A model generated the notes under the pieces. The model was not told where the DNA came from. It searched no databases and was given only the letters and a program-made list of their open reading frames with translations. A stretch of 64,000 nt of DNA, taken from Ulvibacterium marinum. GTDB taxonomy: Bacteria > Bacteroidota > Bacteroidia > Flavobacteriales > Flavobacteriaceae. Each line of letters begins with the position of its first letter. The first letter of the stretch is position 1. The translations under genes and the position numbers were made by a program. This document shows positions 26,825 to 36,059 of this stretch, piece by piece. Location of the stretch: positions 868,001 through 932,000 of the forward strand of contig NZ_RBCJ01000001.1 of the NCBI RefSeq assembly GCF_003626755.1, written 5' to 3'.

Positions 26825-28900
26825 TTAATCCTTAAATTCTTTAAGCACGTTTTGGTTGGGCAGTTCCTCAAAGCCCATATTGTAAAGGGTAAATCCAAAA
26901 ATATCGGCATACTGCTCAATGGTCTTACTGATCGGGGTACCCGCCCCGTGCCCCGCGTTGGTCTCAATCCGGATCAAGGTAGGATTCTCCCCGGTGTGTT
27001 TTCCCTGTAACTCAGCCGCGAATTTAAAGCTATGGGCAGGTACTACTCGGTCATCATGGTCTCCAGTAGTAATCAAAGTGGCCGGATATTCCGTGCCTTC
27101 CTTTACATTGTGTAAAGGTGAATATCCTTTTAAATAAGCGAACATTTCCTTACTCTCCTCGGCAGTGCCATAATCATAGGCCCATCCGGCACCCGCTGTA
27201 AATGTATGATAGCGCAGCATGTCCAAGACCCCTACGGCAGGGAGTGCTACCTGCATCAAATCTGGACGTTGGGTCATGGTGGCCCCGACCAAAAGCCCTC
27301 CATTGGAACCACCCCTAATGGCCAAATATTCTTTGGAAGTGTAATTGTTGTCAATAAGATATTCCGCAGCTGTTATGAAGTCATCAAACACATTTTGCTT
27401 CTTCATTTTTGTACCGGCAATGTGCCATTTTTTGCCATACTCTCCTCCTCCACGAAGGTTAGGCACCGCATAGATGCCTCCCTGTTCCATCCAAATCGCA
27501 TTGACAATGCTAAACGAAGGCGTAAGGCTGATGTTGAATCCTCCATAACCATATAGGATGGTTGGATTTTTTCCATCCGGTTCAATACCCTTTTTATGGG
27601 TAATGATCATGGGAACCTTGGTACCGTCCTTTGAAGTATAAAATACTTGTTTGGACTCGTAGTCAGAGGGGTTAAAATCAATTTCCGGTTTCCAGTATTG
27701 ATCATATTTTCCGGTATCCACATTATATTTATAGGAAGAACTTGGGGTATTGTAGTTGGTAAATGAGAAATAAAATTCCCTGTCTTCTTTTTTGCCTCCA
27801 AATCCACTGGCACTACCAACACCTGGGAGTTCCACTTCCCGTATTAGATTTCCTTCATAGTCGTATTGTAAAACCTTTGAGATGGCATCCACCATATATT
27901 CGGTAAAGAAATATCCGCCTCCGGTACCGGCAGTCAATACATTTTCTGTTTCTGGAATAAAATCTTTCCAGTTGTTTGGAACTGGGTCGGCCGCATCCGT
28001 CACCACAATTTTTTTATTCGGGGCATTCCGGTTGGTGACCAAATACAATTTAGTGCCCACATTTTCAATAATATGGGTATCCGATTCCGTATCATCCAGC
28101 ACGGTGACCAATTTGGAAGTGTGATCCGTCAAATCTTTCAAATACAATTTGTTGCCTGAAGTAGAGGTCGATGCGGAAATAAAAAGATAGCGTTCATCTT
28201 CGGAAACATAACCCCCAACATAACGATGTTTTTGTTCCGATGTTCCACCGAAAACAATATTATCCTCAGCTTGCGGGGTGCCCAATTTGTGATAGTATAA
28301 TTTGTGTTGATCGGTTTTGGCAGAAAGCTCACTGCCTTTGGGCTTGTCATAGCTAGAATAGAAAAAGCCGTCATTGCCTTTCCAGGAAATACCGCTGAAT
28401 TTAATATCTACCAAGGTATCCTCCGCAATTTCCTTGGTTTCCGTATTGATTACTATCCCTTTACGCCAGTCGCTCCCTCCTTCGGAAATAAGGTACGCCG
28501 CCTTTGAACCATCTTTGGTAAAGCTCAGGCTCATCAAAGAAGTGGTTCCATCTTCGGAAAAGGTATTTGGGTCCAAAAAAACCTCTTCCTCGCCCCCTTC
28601 CTTTTTACGATAGACCACATATTGATTCTGTAGTCCATCGTTCTTGTAGAAGTAGATATAATCACCTTCTTTAAATGGGGAACCCAACTTTTCATAATTC
28701 CAAAGCTTTTCAAGACGATTTTTAAGGTCATCCCGAAAAGAGATACTATCCAAATAACCAAAGGTGGTTTTGTTCTGGGTCCTTACCCAGGTCTCGGTTT
28801 CCGTACTACGGTCGTCTTCCAACCAACGGTAAGAATCCCTTACGTCGGTTCCAAAGTAACTATCTACAATATCGACTTTTTTGGTGATAGGATAATTCAC
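26825..28900 (-). CDS. Prolyl oligopeptidase (S9A family)
   Basis: The 691-residue serine peptidase cleaves short peptides after proline. The N-terminus '[20 protein letters not shown]' and the propeller domain ('[16 protein letters not shown]') are typical. The C-terminal hydrolase carries the nucleophile in '[12 protein letters not shown]', the Asp in '[10 protein letters not shown]' and the His in 'NAGHGAG'. The only start in this frame is a GTG at 28900; a normal ATG with a lipoprotein leader lies just upstream in another frame (see 28897-28977). As annotated the protein would lack an export signal, whereas relatives in this phylum commonly carry one. The catalytic part is intact. Confidence 0.9.
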   Translation of the reverse strand: MNYPITKKVDIVDSYFGTDVRDSYRWLEDDRSTETETWVRTQNKTTFGYLDSISFRDDLKNRLEKLWNYEKLGSPFKEGDYIYFYKNDGLQNQYVVYRKKEGGEEEVFLDPNTFSEDGTTSLMSLSFTKDGSKAAYLISEGGSDWRKGIVINTETKEIAEDTLVDIKFSGISWKGNDGFFYSSYDKPKGSELSAKTDQHKLYYHKLGTPQAEDNIVFGGTSEQKHRYVGGYVSEDERYLFISASTSTSGNKLYLKDLTDHTSKLVTVLDDTESDTHIIENVGTKLYLVTNRNAPNKKIVVTDAADPVPNNWKDFIPETENVLTAGTGGGYFFTEYMVDAISKVLQYDYEGNLIREVELPGVGSASGFGGKKEDREFYFSFTNYNTPSSSYKYNVDTGKYDQYWKPEIDFNPSDYESKQVFYTSKDGTKVPMIITHKKGIEPDGKNPTILYGYGGFNISLTPSFSIVNAIWMEQGGIYAVPNLRGGGEYGKKWHIAGTKMKKQNVFDDFITAAEYLIDNNYTSKEYLAIRGGSNGGLLVGATMTQRPDLMQVALPAVGVLDMLRYHTFTAGAGWAYDYGTAEESKEMFAYLKGYSPLHNVKEGTEYPATLITTGDHDDRVVPAHSFKFAAELQGKHTGENPTLIRIETNAGHGAGTPISKTIEQYADIFGFTLYNMGFEELPNQNVLKEFKD

Positions 28901-28977
28901 AATACTAGGATTTCTTCTTTTTTGGTTTTACAAGCGGCAAAGATAAGCACTACCAAAAAGATGCCGATTTTTCTCAT
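28897..28977 (-). other. Out-of-frame lipoprotein leader of the prolyl oligopeptidase
   Basis: From the ATG at 28977 the minus strand reads 26 codons: 'MRKIGIFLVVLIFAAC' followed by '[10 protein letters not shown]' and a TGA at 28897-28899. This is a textbook lipoprotein signal (lipobox 'FAAC', then charged residues). A shift of -1, most simply at the run of six As (28918-28923), would join it to the peptidase frame; that frame has a TAA just before the run, so the join must occur between the TAA and the TGA. Possible causes: a real 1-nt indel, a sequencing error in the homopolymer, or programmed slippage. Confidence 0.75.
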
Positions 28978-29160
28978 GCCAATAAGAATTAAATCTGATA
29001 AAAATATCTCAAAAGGACATGAAATTAGCAGATCAAGGAAGATTTAACTTTTTTAAAGAGCGAGGGTGTGCAAAAAAATGAAATAAGTAATCACTACAAA
29101 CCTACTTACCATCCTACAAGTTAGGCTGAATAGAAGTAAAATAGCGATGGTCTTTGATGG

Positions 29161-30150
29161 CTATACCAACGTATTCTCCACTAAATATTCCGCAATTTGA
29201 ACGGCATTGGTCGCCGCTCCTTTTCTAAGGTTGTCGGATACGATCCACATGTTCAATGTATTGCGCTGGGTTTCGTCCCTACGGATACGACCTACAAAAA
29301 CCTCGTCCTTATCATGTGCGTAAATGGGCATAGGATAGGTATTGGTATCCGGGTTGTCCTGTACCGTGACTCCTGGAGTATCGTTCAATAACTTTCGAAC
29401 CTCATTAAGTTCAAAATCGTTCTCGAATTCTACATTTACAGATTCCGAATGTCCTCCTGCAGTGGGTATACGTACAGCAGTAGCACTTACCGAGAAAGTA
29501 CGGTCATCCAATATTTTTTGTGGCTCGCGGGCCAGTTTCATTTCTTCTTTGGTATACCCGTTTTCCATGAAAACATCACAATGTGGCAGTGCATTTCTAT
29601 TAATGGGGTAGGGATAGGCCATTTCGCCCTGAACCCCGGCCATTTCGTTTTCCAACTGCTTCACGGCTTTTACACCTGTTCCCGATACCGATTGATAGGT
29701 AGAGACCACTACCCGCTTCATCCGATATCTCTTGTGCAAGGGTGCGAGTGCCATAACCATTTGGATGGTGGAACAATTAGGGTTGGCAATGATTTTGTCC
29801 GTTGCCCTCAATTCATGGGCATTGATTTCAGGAACTACCAACTTTTTGGTTGGATCCATACGCCAAGCGGAAGAATTGTCCACAACCGTAGTACCGACCT
29901 CCGCGAATTTTGGAGCCCATTCCAAAGAAGTGTCTCCACCTGCTGAGAAAATAGCAATGTCTGGTTTTGCGATTACGGCATCATTTAGGCCTATAACCGT
30001 ATGTTCCTCTCCTTTGAAGGTCAATTTTTTACCTACGGAGCGTTCCGAAGCTACCAATAACAATTCGGATATGGGGAAATTACGTTCCGCCAACACCTTT
30101 AACATCACCTCGCCAACCATTCCCGTGGCGCCTACTACAGCTACTTTCAT
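29161..30150 (-). CDS. asd: Aspartate-semialdehyde dehydrogenase
   Basis: The 329-residue enzyme reduces aspartyl phosphate to aspartate semialdehyde in the pathway to lysine, threonine, methionine and diaminopimelate. It begins with the NADP-binding 'VAVVGATGMVGEVML', has the active-site Cys126 in 'ANPNCSTIQMV', and shows 'PTAGGHSESVNVEF' with the catalytic His. Length is standard. A full Bacteroidota promoter ends 21 bp before the ATG. It is a single-gene unit here. Confidence 0.97.
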   Translation of the reverse strand: MKVAVVGATGMVGEVMLKVLAERNFPISELLLVASERSVGKKLTFKGEEHTVIGLNDAVIAKPDIAIFSAGGDTSLEWAPKFAEVGTTVVDNSSAWRMDPTKKLVVPEINAHELRATDKIIANPNCSTIQMVMALAPLHKRYRMKRVVVSTYQSVSGTGVKAVKQLENEMAGVQGEMAYPYPINRNALPHCDVFMENGYTKEEMKLAREPQKILDDRTFSVSATAVRIPTAGGHSESVNVEFENDFELNEVRKLLNDTPGVTVQDNPDTNTYPMPIYAHDKDEVFVGRIRRDETQRNTLNMWIVSDNLRKGAATNAVQIAEYLVENTLV

Positions 30151-30170
30151 TCCCTGTGAATTTGGAAAGG

Positions 30171-30202
30171 CAAATGTACTTCAAGAACCGGGACTGTACA
30201 AA
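30171..30202 (-). promoter_or_regulatory. Bacteroidota-type promoter of asd
   Basis: On the minus strand TTTG (30199-30202) and TACATTTG (30171-30178) are separated by 20 nt, close to the phylum's consensus, 21 bp before the asd start. Confidence 0.7.
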
Positions 30203-30271
30203 TGGAACACGAAAAATATTAAAATATAACAAATTGTTACAAAAATAACTAACGATTGTTTGATCTCCAGA

Positions 30272-30297
30272 AAAGAAAACCCCCACATTAGTGGGGG
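30272..30297 (-). terminator. Terminator of mscL
   Basis: A 7-bp stem CCCCCAC/GTGGGGG (30280-30286 with 30291-30297) with a 4-nt loop. Read on the minus strand it is followed by TTTTCTTTT. It lies 55 bp after the mscL stop. Confidence 0.85.
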
Positions 30298-30351
30298 CTT
30301 ATGGTTTTTAATTGTGATGTAGCGGATGGCCTTTGCAAGGCCTGATATAAT

Positions 30352-30756
30352 TTATTGCTTTTTTAACAAATCCCTAATTTCGGCCAAGAGCTCTTCTTGG
30401 GAAGGTCCTGATGGGGCGGGTTCTGGTTTTGGAGCCCGTACCTTGTTATATGATTTTACGATCATGAACAGGACAAAACCTACAATGATCAAATTGATGA
30501 TCGTGTTTATCCAAGCTCCATAGCGGATGGCACTTTCTGGTTTTTCCACAGTTCCGTCGGCTGCCATTACAGCTTCGGAAAGTATTACTTTCATATCCGC
30601 AAAATCCATTCCGCCGGCAAAATGACCCACAATGGGCATCATAATGTCATTGACAAATCCGCTTACGACAAGCCCAACGGCTCCTGCCAATATAACGGCT
30701 ACGGCCAAATCTATGACGTTCCCCGTCATGATAAAATTCTTAAATTCTTTCCACAT
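30352..30756 (-). CDS. mscL: Large-conductance mechanosensitive channel
   Basis: The 134-residue inner-membrane protein opens under membrane tension to release solutes after osmotic downshock. It shows the N-terminal amphipathic helix 'MWKEFKNFIMTGN', the pore helix 'VIDLAVAVILAGAVGLVVSG' with small residues, the periplasmic loop, the second helix 'TIINLIIVGFVLFMIV', and the C-terminal bundle 'EELLAEIRDLLKKQ'. Length is typical. It stands alone with its own terminator. Confidence 0.97.
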   Translation of the reverse strand: MWKEFKNFIMTGNVIDLAVAVILAGAVGLVVSGFVNDIMMPIVGHFAGGMDFADMKVILSEAVMAADGTVEKPESAIRYGAWINTIINLIIVGFVLFMIVKSYNKVRAPKPEPAPSGPSQEELLAEIRDLLKKQ

Positions 30757-30841
30757 GGTTTTAGTGTTTTAGTTACTATTTGTTTGTGCTTGTCCGCAAT
30801 ATAACCAAAAAAACAATGTTAACGAAACGTTAATTATCGAA

Positions 30842-31951
30842 TCAATCGCCAACGAAAACACGCTTTACCCTATGGGAAATGCTCGTTAAAAGTTCGTAGG
30901 AAATAGTATTTGCTGTAGAAGCAAATTCCTCGGCGGTCGGATTTTTCCCAAAAATGATGACCTCATCCCCTTCTCGACAATCAATTCCGGTAATGTCTAT
31001 CATGATCATGTCCATACAGACATTTCCAATTATGGGCGCTTTTTTTCCATGTACCGTTACGTATGTACTTCCTTTACCGTACTGTCTACCAATTCCATCA
31101 GCGTGCCCCAAAGGAAGTGTGGCCGTAACCCGATATCCATCGGATGTAAAAGCCCTGTTGTATCCTACAGTTTCATTGGGTTCTATTTTATGGATTTGCG
31201 AAATAATGGTCTTAAGACAAGCCACGGGCCTCAATTGTTCATCAATATTCCTTTCGTTTCCATAACCGTACAGGCCTATTCCACTTCGGACCATATCCCA
31301 TTGAGATTCCTGGTAATTGATGATACCCGAAGTATTCAGTAGATGTTTAAAAGGTGAATAATCCAATTTTTCATCTACCTCGGCGGCAATTTTTTGAAAC
31401 GTATTGATTTGGCCATGGGTAAAAGGGGCTTCCTCCAAGTCCTCAGATGCCGCTAAATGGGAGAAAATAGAAACTATCTTGATTTCGTTCCGTCCAGCCA
31501 ATTGCTCAACAATATAATCCACGTCGTTCTCCCAAAACCCCAAGCGATTTAGACCTGTATTGAATTTGATATGTACTGGATAATCCTCTTGATCATGTTT
31601 TTTGGCGACTTTAAGAAATTCCCTGAGAACTTTTGGCGAATACAAACTAGGTTCTAACGCTTTTTGTATTAGTACATCAAAATTTGAGGGTTGGGGATGC
31701 AGTACAAGAATAGGAATCTGTATACCTGCGTCCCGTAAGGCTGTACCTTCGTTTATATAGGCAACCGCAAAATAGTCCACACCTAGGCCTTCCAGCTTTT
31801 GGGCAATTTTTACAGCATCACTACCATAGGCAAATGCTTTTACCACTGCTAGGAATTTTGTTGCAGGTACTAATCTGGATTTCAAATAACGATAATTGTG
31901 CTCAAGCGCACCCAAATCGATTTCAAGAATGGTTTCTTTGGTTTCAGGCAT
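30842..31951 (-). CDS. alr: Alanine racemase
   Basis: The 369-residue PLP enzyme makes D-alanine for peptidoglycan. The PLP lysine is Lys38 in 'VVKAFAYGSDA' (the usual motif is VKANAYGHG), followed by 'YFAVAYINEGTALRDAG', 'HIKFNTGLNRLGF' and 'PNETVGYNRAF' with the second catalytic Tyr. The ATG at 31951 gives the standard start and overlaps the tdk end by 8 bp, implying translational coupling; the longer frame to 31993 has no family match. Length is normal. Confidence 0.95.
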   Translation of the reverse strand: MPETKETILEIDLGALEHNYRYLKSRLVPATKFLAVVKAFAYGSDAVKIAQKLEGLGVDYFAVAYINEGTALRDAGIQIPILVLHPQPSNFDVLIQKALEPSLYSPKVLREFLKVAKKHDQEDYPVHIKFNTGLNRLGFWENDVDYIVEQLAGRNEIKIVSIFSHLAASEDLEEAPFTHGQINTFQKIAAEVDEKLDYSPFKHLLNTSGIINYQESQWDMVRSGIGLYGYGNERNIDEQLRPVACLKTIISQIHKIEPNETVGYNRAFTSDGYRVTATLPLGHADGIGRQYGKGSTYVTVHGKKAPIIGNVCMDMIMIDITGIDCREGDEVIIFGKNPTAEEFASTANTISYELLTSISHRVKRVFVGD

Positions 31952-32588
31952 TGGAGCTTTTGGAGTTTGATGGGAGCTCTTCGACCTCCACATCCATCTT
32001 TTTTACCTTTTCCCGTAACATCGCCTTAAAAAAAGCAGCCCTACTAAGAGGTTCATATTCCTCTACCTCTCCAAGCATGACCAAGTTATCATTATTGGAT
32101 TTTCGAAAGCTATAGTTGGCCAGGTTTCCCGTACGGGTACAGATTGCATGTACTTTGGTAACATATTCCGCAGTGGCCATTAAGGCGGGCATTGGCCCAA
32201 AAGGGTTTCCTTTAAAATCCATATCCAGCCCGGCTACCACCACCCGAATGCCCTTGTTGGCCAAATCGTTGCAAACCGTTACTATTTCATCATCAAAGAA
32301 CTGGGCCTCGTCAATTCCAACAACATCACAGGTATCCGCCAAAATACGAATGTTTGCCGCCGCAGGTACTGGGGTGGAGCGGATTTCATTGGCATCATGG
32401 GAAATTACTTTATCCTCATGATACCGATTGTCTACAATAGGTTTAAATATTTCCACCTTGAGCTTGGCAAACTTTGCACGCTTCAATCTGCGGATAAGTT
32501 CCTCTGTCTTACCAGAAAACATCGAGCCGCAGATGACCTCTATCCAGCCGAATTGTTCTTTGTTATTAACGGTATTTTCGAGAAACAT
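31944..32588 (-). CDS. tdk: Thymidine kinase
   Basis: The 214-residue enzyme phosphorylates thymidine in the salvage pathway. The P-loop is 'GSMFSGKTEEL' (21-31), the catalytic acid lies in 'VVGIDEAQFFDDE', and 'FKGNPFGPMPALMATAEYVTKVHAIC' covers the lasso start (core 'PMPALMA'). The zinc-binding lasso of most type II kinases needs four Cys; here only one remains ('AICTRTGN'), and the last pair is replaced by 'EPLSRAAF'. So this copy probably binds no zinc. It heads the tdk-alr operon and diverges from the unknown gene at 32694. Confidence 0.94.
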   Translation of the reverse strand: MFLENTVNNKEQFGWIEVICGSMFSGKTEELIRRLKRAKFAKLKVEIFKPIVDNRYHEDKVISHDANEIRSTPVPAAANIRILADTCDVVGIDEAQFFDDEIVTVCNDLANKGIRVVVAGLDMDFKGNPFGPMPALMATAEYVTKVHAICTRTGNLANYSFRKSNNDNLVMLGEVEEYEPLSRAAFFKAMLREKVKKMDVEVEELPSNSKSSNA

Positions 32589-32693
32589 TTTGTAATTTTA
32601 GACGAAAATAAGGGGTTTCTTCGTTCCTGTTTACAGGGAGCATTAAAATTACTAAAAAAGGGACACCTTTTCCGAAAGGATAAAATAAAAGCA

Positions 32694-33383
32694 ATGAAGC
32701 GAAAACTGAAGGAGGAATTGCGGAAACTGTCCACGGACATCATTACCTCCAGGGATTTAAGGGAAATCACCGATCTCTATGAAGCGGCCAAAAATCTTTA
32801 TGAGAAACTTGCCGTATTAAAGTTTATAGAAAATGAGCTGAACGATGTAGAAGTAGATGTTTCTAAAAACGCAATGGCGACCAAGTTCGAAAAAATGGCA
32901 AATGCCGTGTTGAACGCCAATTCATCGGTGCCAGAGAGTAATCCACACAGTGAGGATATTATGACACCGGGAATAGACACCATAAAGGATATGGTCTCGG
33001 AAATGCCCAGTGAGGCCCCGGTAGATGAGGTTTTGGCCGAATTTATGGCAAAACCGGAATATGTGAAGAACGATAAGGAGCTTTTTATGCCTCCTAAAGA
33101 GAACGGGGCAAAGCGAGAGACTAGACCAAAATCCCTAAACGACAAATTTGGGAATACGGACATTAAGGTAGACCTTAATAACCGATTGGCCTTTGTGAAA
33201 CATCTTTTTAATGAAAGCACGGAGGATTTCAATAGGGTTATCTCCCAGTTGAATACCATAGATTCTGAGGAGCGATCTGTTTCCTTTATCACCAACATGG
33301 TAAAACCCGATTACAATAATTGGGCGGGAAAAGAGGAGTATGAAGAGCGATTTATAGCACTGATTCAACGCAGGTTTTCCTAA
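32694..33383 (+). CDS. Conserved-looking protein of unknown function
   Basis: The protein is 229 residues from the ATG at 32694 and lacks a signal peptide. It starts with a basic, helical region ('MKRKLKEELRKLSTDIITS') and a helix-rich part (to about 80), then a Pro/Glu/Ser-rich middle of low complexity (about 85-155), and ends in a compact segment: 'LNNRLAFVKHLFNESTEDF', 'VISQLNTIDSEERSVSF', 'WAGKEEYEERF'. The long frame back to 32397 runs opposite tdk and is rejected. I do not recognise a family. A terminator follows, so it is transcribed alone. Confidence 0.75.
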   Translation: MKRKLKEELRKLSTDIITSRDLREITDLYEAAKNLYEKLAVLKFIENELNDVEVDVSKNAMATKFEKMANAVLNANSSVPESNPHSEDIMTPGIDTIKDMVSEMPSEAPVDEVLAEFMAKPEYVKNDKELFMPPKENGAKRETRPKSLNDKFGNTDIKVDLNNRLAFVKHLFNESTEDFNRVISQLNTIDSEERSVSFITNMVKPDYNNWAGKEEYEERFIALIQRRFS

Positions 33384-33413
33384 AATCCCTTATAAAATCA
33401 TCAAAATAAAATG

Positions 33414-33444
33414 CCGGAAGTTGTGAAACCAATTTCCGGTTTTT
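33414..33444 (+). terminator. Terminator after the unknown gene at 32694
   Basis: CCGGAA (33414-33419) pairs with TTCCGG (33434-33439), followed by TTTTT. The loop is long (14 nt) and may fold further. Confidence 0.65.
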
Positions 33445-33457
33445 GATTTCTTCTAAA

Positions 33458-34129
33458 ATGGGAAAGCTTTATATTGTACCTACACCGATCGGTAATCTGG
33501 AGGATATTACTTTAAGGGCCATAAATATCCTAAAGAAGGCAGATACCATATTGGCCGAGGATACCCGGACAAGTGGGAAGCTTTTGCAGCATTATGAAAT
33601 TACTACTCCAATGCAGTCCCATCACATGCACAACGAGCACAGAACGGTGGATGCCATTATCAAGAGAATAGTGTCTGGCGAAACCATTGCCCTAATTTCC
33701 GATGCTGGTACGCCAGCAATTTCAGATCCAGGGTTTTTATTGACTCGGGCCTGCATTGAAAATGATATTGCCGTAGAATGTCTTCCGGGAGCTACCGCCT
33801 TGATACCGGCTTTGGTAAATAGTGGACTCCCTAATGATAAATTTGTTTTTGAGGGTTTTCTTCCGGTAAAAAAGGGCCGTCAGACCCGACTAAAGCTTCT
33901 GGCCGAGGAAGCCCGAACCATGGTATTTTATGAATCGCCGCATAAATTGGTCAAGACCTTGGGCCAGTTCGTGGACTATTTTGGAGAAGACCGCCCTGTT
34001 TCCGTTTCCAGGGAACTGACCAAAATATATGAGGAAACAATTAGGGGAACTGCTGCTGAAGTATTGGCACATTATTCCAATAAGCCCCCCAAGGGTGAAA
34101 TTGTTATTGCGGTTGCTGGCAAAAAGTAG
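33458..34129 (+). CDS. rsmI: 16S rRNA (cytidine-1402-2'-O)-methyltransferase
   Basis: The 223-residue SAM-dependent enzyme methylates the ribose of C1402 in 16S rRNA. It begins 'GKLYIVPTPIGNLEDITLRA' and has 'ILAEDTRTSGKLL', 'ALISDAGTPAISDPG' (the SAM-binding region), 'LPGATALIPALVNSG' and 'FYESPHKL', all diagnostic of RsmI. The ATG at 33458 gives the family N-terminus; the in-frame codon at 33443 lies in the preceding terminator. It ends 4 bp before a convergent regulator gene. Length is close to normal. Confidence 0.96.
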   Translation: MGKLYIVPTPIGNLEDITLRAINILKKADTILAEDTRTSGKLLQHYEITTPMQSHHMHNEHRTVDAIIKRIVSGETIALISDAGTPAISDPGFLLTRACIENDIAVECLPGATALIPALVNSGLPNDKFVFEGFLPVKKGRQTRLKLLAEEARTMVFYESPHKLVKTLGQFVDYFGEDRPVSVSRELTKIYEETIRGTAAEVLAHYSNKPPKGEIVIAVAGKK

Positions 34130-34132
34130 TGC

Positions 34133-34717
34133 CTAATAACGGGTAGATTTTCGAAGTCGGCTAAACGTTTCCGGTTTCATATTTAAGTAAGAGGCCAAAT
34201 ACTTTTGTGGAATAACTTGTAGTTCCTTGGGACAACGCTGCATGAATTGTATATAGCGTTCTTCTGCGGATAGGGTAAGCAATTCCGCTTCCCGATACAA
34301 TCTACCCATAAGGATATCCCTAAAAAAATGATGCCCCCAAGTCTGAAAATCCGGATCAAGTTCAAAGAGACTTTGATAATTTTCGTAGTTGATGGCCAAC
34401 ATTTTGGAAGGCTTTAGGGCCTCCAAAAAAGTAAATGAGGAAGTCTTATAAATAAAGGAATCGAAAACACCTGAGGGGCTCCCGGAATAGGAAAATCCCA
34501 AAACAACCTTCTCCCCCTTCTCATTTAGGATGTAAAGAGCCTGTACCCCTTCCAATACAAAATAGAAGTAGCGCTCGGTATTACCCGCCTCGGTAATGAG
34601 CTCGGACCGATCAAAAGATTTTGGGACCCATAGCGAGCGGAATTTTGATTCGCTCTCCGAGCCTAAATGAACCTGTGGGAAAAAGTGTTTCAGTTTTTGA
34701 TATGTCGTGTCGTCCAT
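34133..34717 (-). CDS. Crp/Fnr-family transcription regulator
   Basis: The 194-residue protein has a cyclic-nucleotide-binding-like beta barrel (about 30-120, 'FYFVLEGVQALYILNEKGEK', core 'YFVLEGV') and a C-terminal helix-turn-helix region: 'ELQVIPQKYLASYLNMKPETFSRLRK'-type, with the core 'YLASYLNMKPETFSRL'. The barrel lacks the Arg/Glu signature for cAMP binding, as in most short Bacteroidota members, so the effector is unknown. A DinB-like gene precedes it 55 bp upstream on the same strand. Confidence 0.88.
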   Translation of the reverse strand: MDDTTYQKLKHFFPQVHLGSESESKFRSLWVPKSFDRSELITEAGNTERYFYFVLEGVQALYILNEKGEKVVLGFSYSGSPSGVFDSFIYKTSSFTFLEALKPSKMLAINYENYQSLFELDPDFQTWGHHFFRDILMGRLYREAELLTLSAEERYIQFMQRCPKELQVIPQKYLASYLNMKPETFSRLRKSTRY

Positions 34718-34772
34718 AGAAGGTGCATAACGTATGGACCATAAAAATAAGGTTTATGCGCTATATTAATAA

Positions 34773-35348
34773 TTAGGATAGCGAATCCAAGGTTTCTTCA
34801 ATTTGAACAAGGTGGCGCTCTGCATGACTCAACAAGAACTCAAAGCATTCAGGTAAATAAAAAGTGACTATAGGACCTATGGCCGAGGTAATTTTGGTTT
34901 TGGAAACCTCTTTTTGCCGACTGCTAAGCATAGCTTGTTTTAAATGGCCGTATAGACTATTAAATTTTTCAAATACTTCGTTGATTTGTTCTTGGCTCAG
35001 GTCATTGGGAAAGATAGGTTCAAATTTCCGTAACGTCTTCATTTTCCATTTTCGCTTACAGTCCTTGGGACGTTGCCCCATGATTATGATTTTTTGCCAA
35101 GCCCTGACCTTAAACGGTTCATTTATGGAGTTATGGTCAGTTGACTTTGCCAGGGCGGCATCAATTTTTTCAACATAAAACATGTATGCAATGTTCATAT
35201 GCTCAATAATTTCCAATATGCTCCAAGCCTTTGGTTTTGGCAGTGTTGTTAGTCTTGAGGTTTCCAATTGCTGAAGTTGATCTATTTTCTTCATCAAAAG
35301 GTTTAGGCGCTGAATTTGATTTTCCGGTGTAATTAATAAGGTAGGCAT
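34773..35348 (-). CDS. DinB-like (DUF1569) protein
   Basis: The 191-residue protein is predicted all helical and resembles the DinB four-helix-bundle superfamily, DUF1569-type. The metal-site His residues appear to be in 'SILEIIEHMNIAYMFY' (first), and in 'FEFLLSHAERHLVQIEETL' near the end (second group, 'HAERH'). Related proteins bind a divalent metal and some act as thiol transferases. The ATG at 35348 is preferred over 35414 because the extra leader has no family match. It precedes the Crp-type gene and may be controlled by it (inference). Confidence 0.75.
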   Translation of the reverse strand: MPTLLITPENQIQRLNLLMKKIDQLQQLETSRLTTLPKPKAWSILEIIEHMNIAYMFYVEKIDAALAKSTDHNSINEPFKVRAWQKIIIMGQRPKDCKRKWKMKTLRKFEPIFPNDLSQEQINEVFEKFNSLYGHLKQAMLSSRQKEVSKTKITSAIGPIVTFYLPECFEFLLSHAERHLVQIEETLDSLS

Positions 35349-35486
35349 GTATAATGGATTTTGTCTAATACAAAAGTGAGGCTTTTGCCGATCAGAAAAA
35401 TTGATCTGTATCAAGAAATGGAATAGAGGTTCCAGGGTTCTTTTTGTTAGTTTACCTTTTCATTTTCGACAATTTACAAAGTATCC

Positions 35487-36059
35487 ATGGAAGATTTACT
35501 TACGGAAATACGAAACTGCGAGGTATGCAAGGAGCATTTGGCCCTGGGTCCAAGACCCATTGTTGCCGCAAATCCGGAATCCAGAATCGCGATAGTCGGA
35601 CAGGCTCCCGGAACCAAAGTTCATAAGACAGGTGTGCCCTGGGACGATCCCAGTGGCAAGCAATTGCGAAACTGGTTGGGCGTTACGGACGGCATCTTCT
35701 ATGACGAAAGGAAAATCGCGTTGATTCCTATGGGTTTTTGTTATCCAGGAAAGGGGAAAAGTGGTGATCTACCGCCACGGCCGGAGTGTGCTCCTCTATG
35801 GCATTCGCCGATTTTTGAAGGAATGCCCAACCTACAACTGGTTATCCTGATTGGGCAGTATGCACAGCGCTATTATTTGGGCGAAAAAATGGAAAAGAAT
35901 CTGACCGAAACGGTGAGGGCTTATAAAAACTATTTACCCCATTATTTTGTATTGCCCCACCCTTCGCCTCGAAACCGGTTTTGGTTAAGCAAAAATCCAT
36001 GGTTTGTGGAGGAAGTTATCACCGAATTGCAGTGGCGAATAAAAGATGCACTTAGATAA
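35487..36059 (+). CDS. Uracil-DNA glycosylase superfamily protein with four-Cys Fe-S pattern
   Basis: The 190-residue protein has the UDG-fold motif 'IVGQAPGTKVHKTGVPWDD' (about 36-54) and a late 'LPHPSPRNRFWLSKNPWF' carrying the His-Pro-Ser motif. Four Cys at 11, 14, 85 and 101 have the same spacing as the 4Fe-4S cluster ligands of family 4 enzymes. The motif after 'QAPG' differs from standard family 4 ('HKTGVPWDDPSGKQLRNWL'), so it may be a separate subgroup. It should be cytoplasmic and act on damaged or uracil-containing DNA, though activity is not proven. It ends one base before the convergent DoxX gene. Confidence 0.85.
   Translation: MEDLLTEIRNCEVCKEHLALGPRPIVAANPESRIAIVGQAPGTKVHKTGVPWDDPSGKQLRNWLGVTDGIFYDERKIALIPMGFCYPGKGKSGDLPPRPECAPLWHSPIFEGMPNLQLVILIGQYAQRYYLGEKMEKNLTETVRAYKNYLPHYFVLPHPSPRNRFWLSKNPWFVEEVITELQWRIKDALR

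Noticed and set aside
32397-32693. Long start of the unknown gene at 32694
   Set aside because: The extra 99 codons run opposite the start of tdk and have no protein-like pattern.
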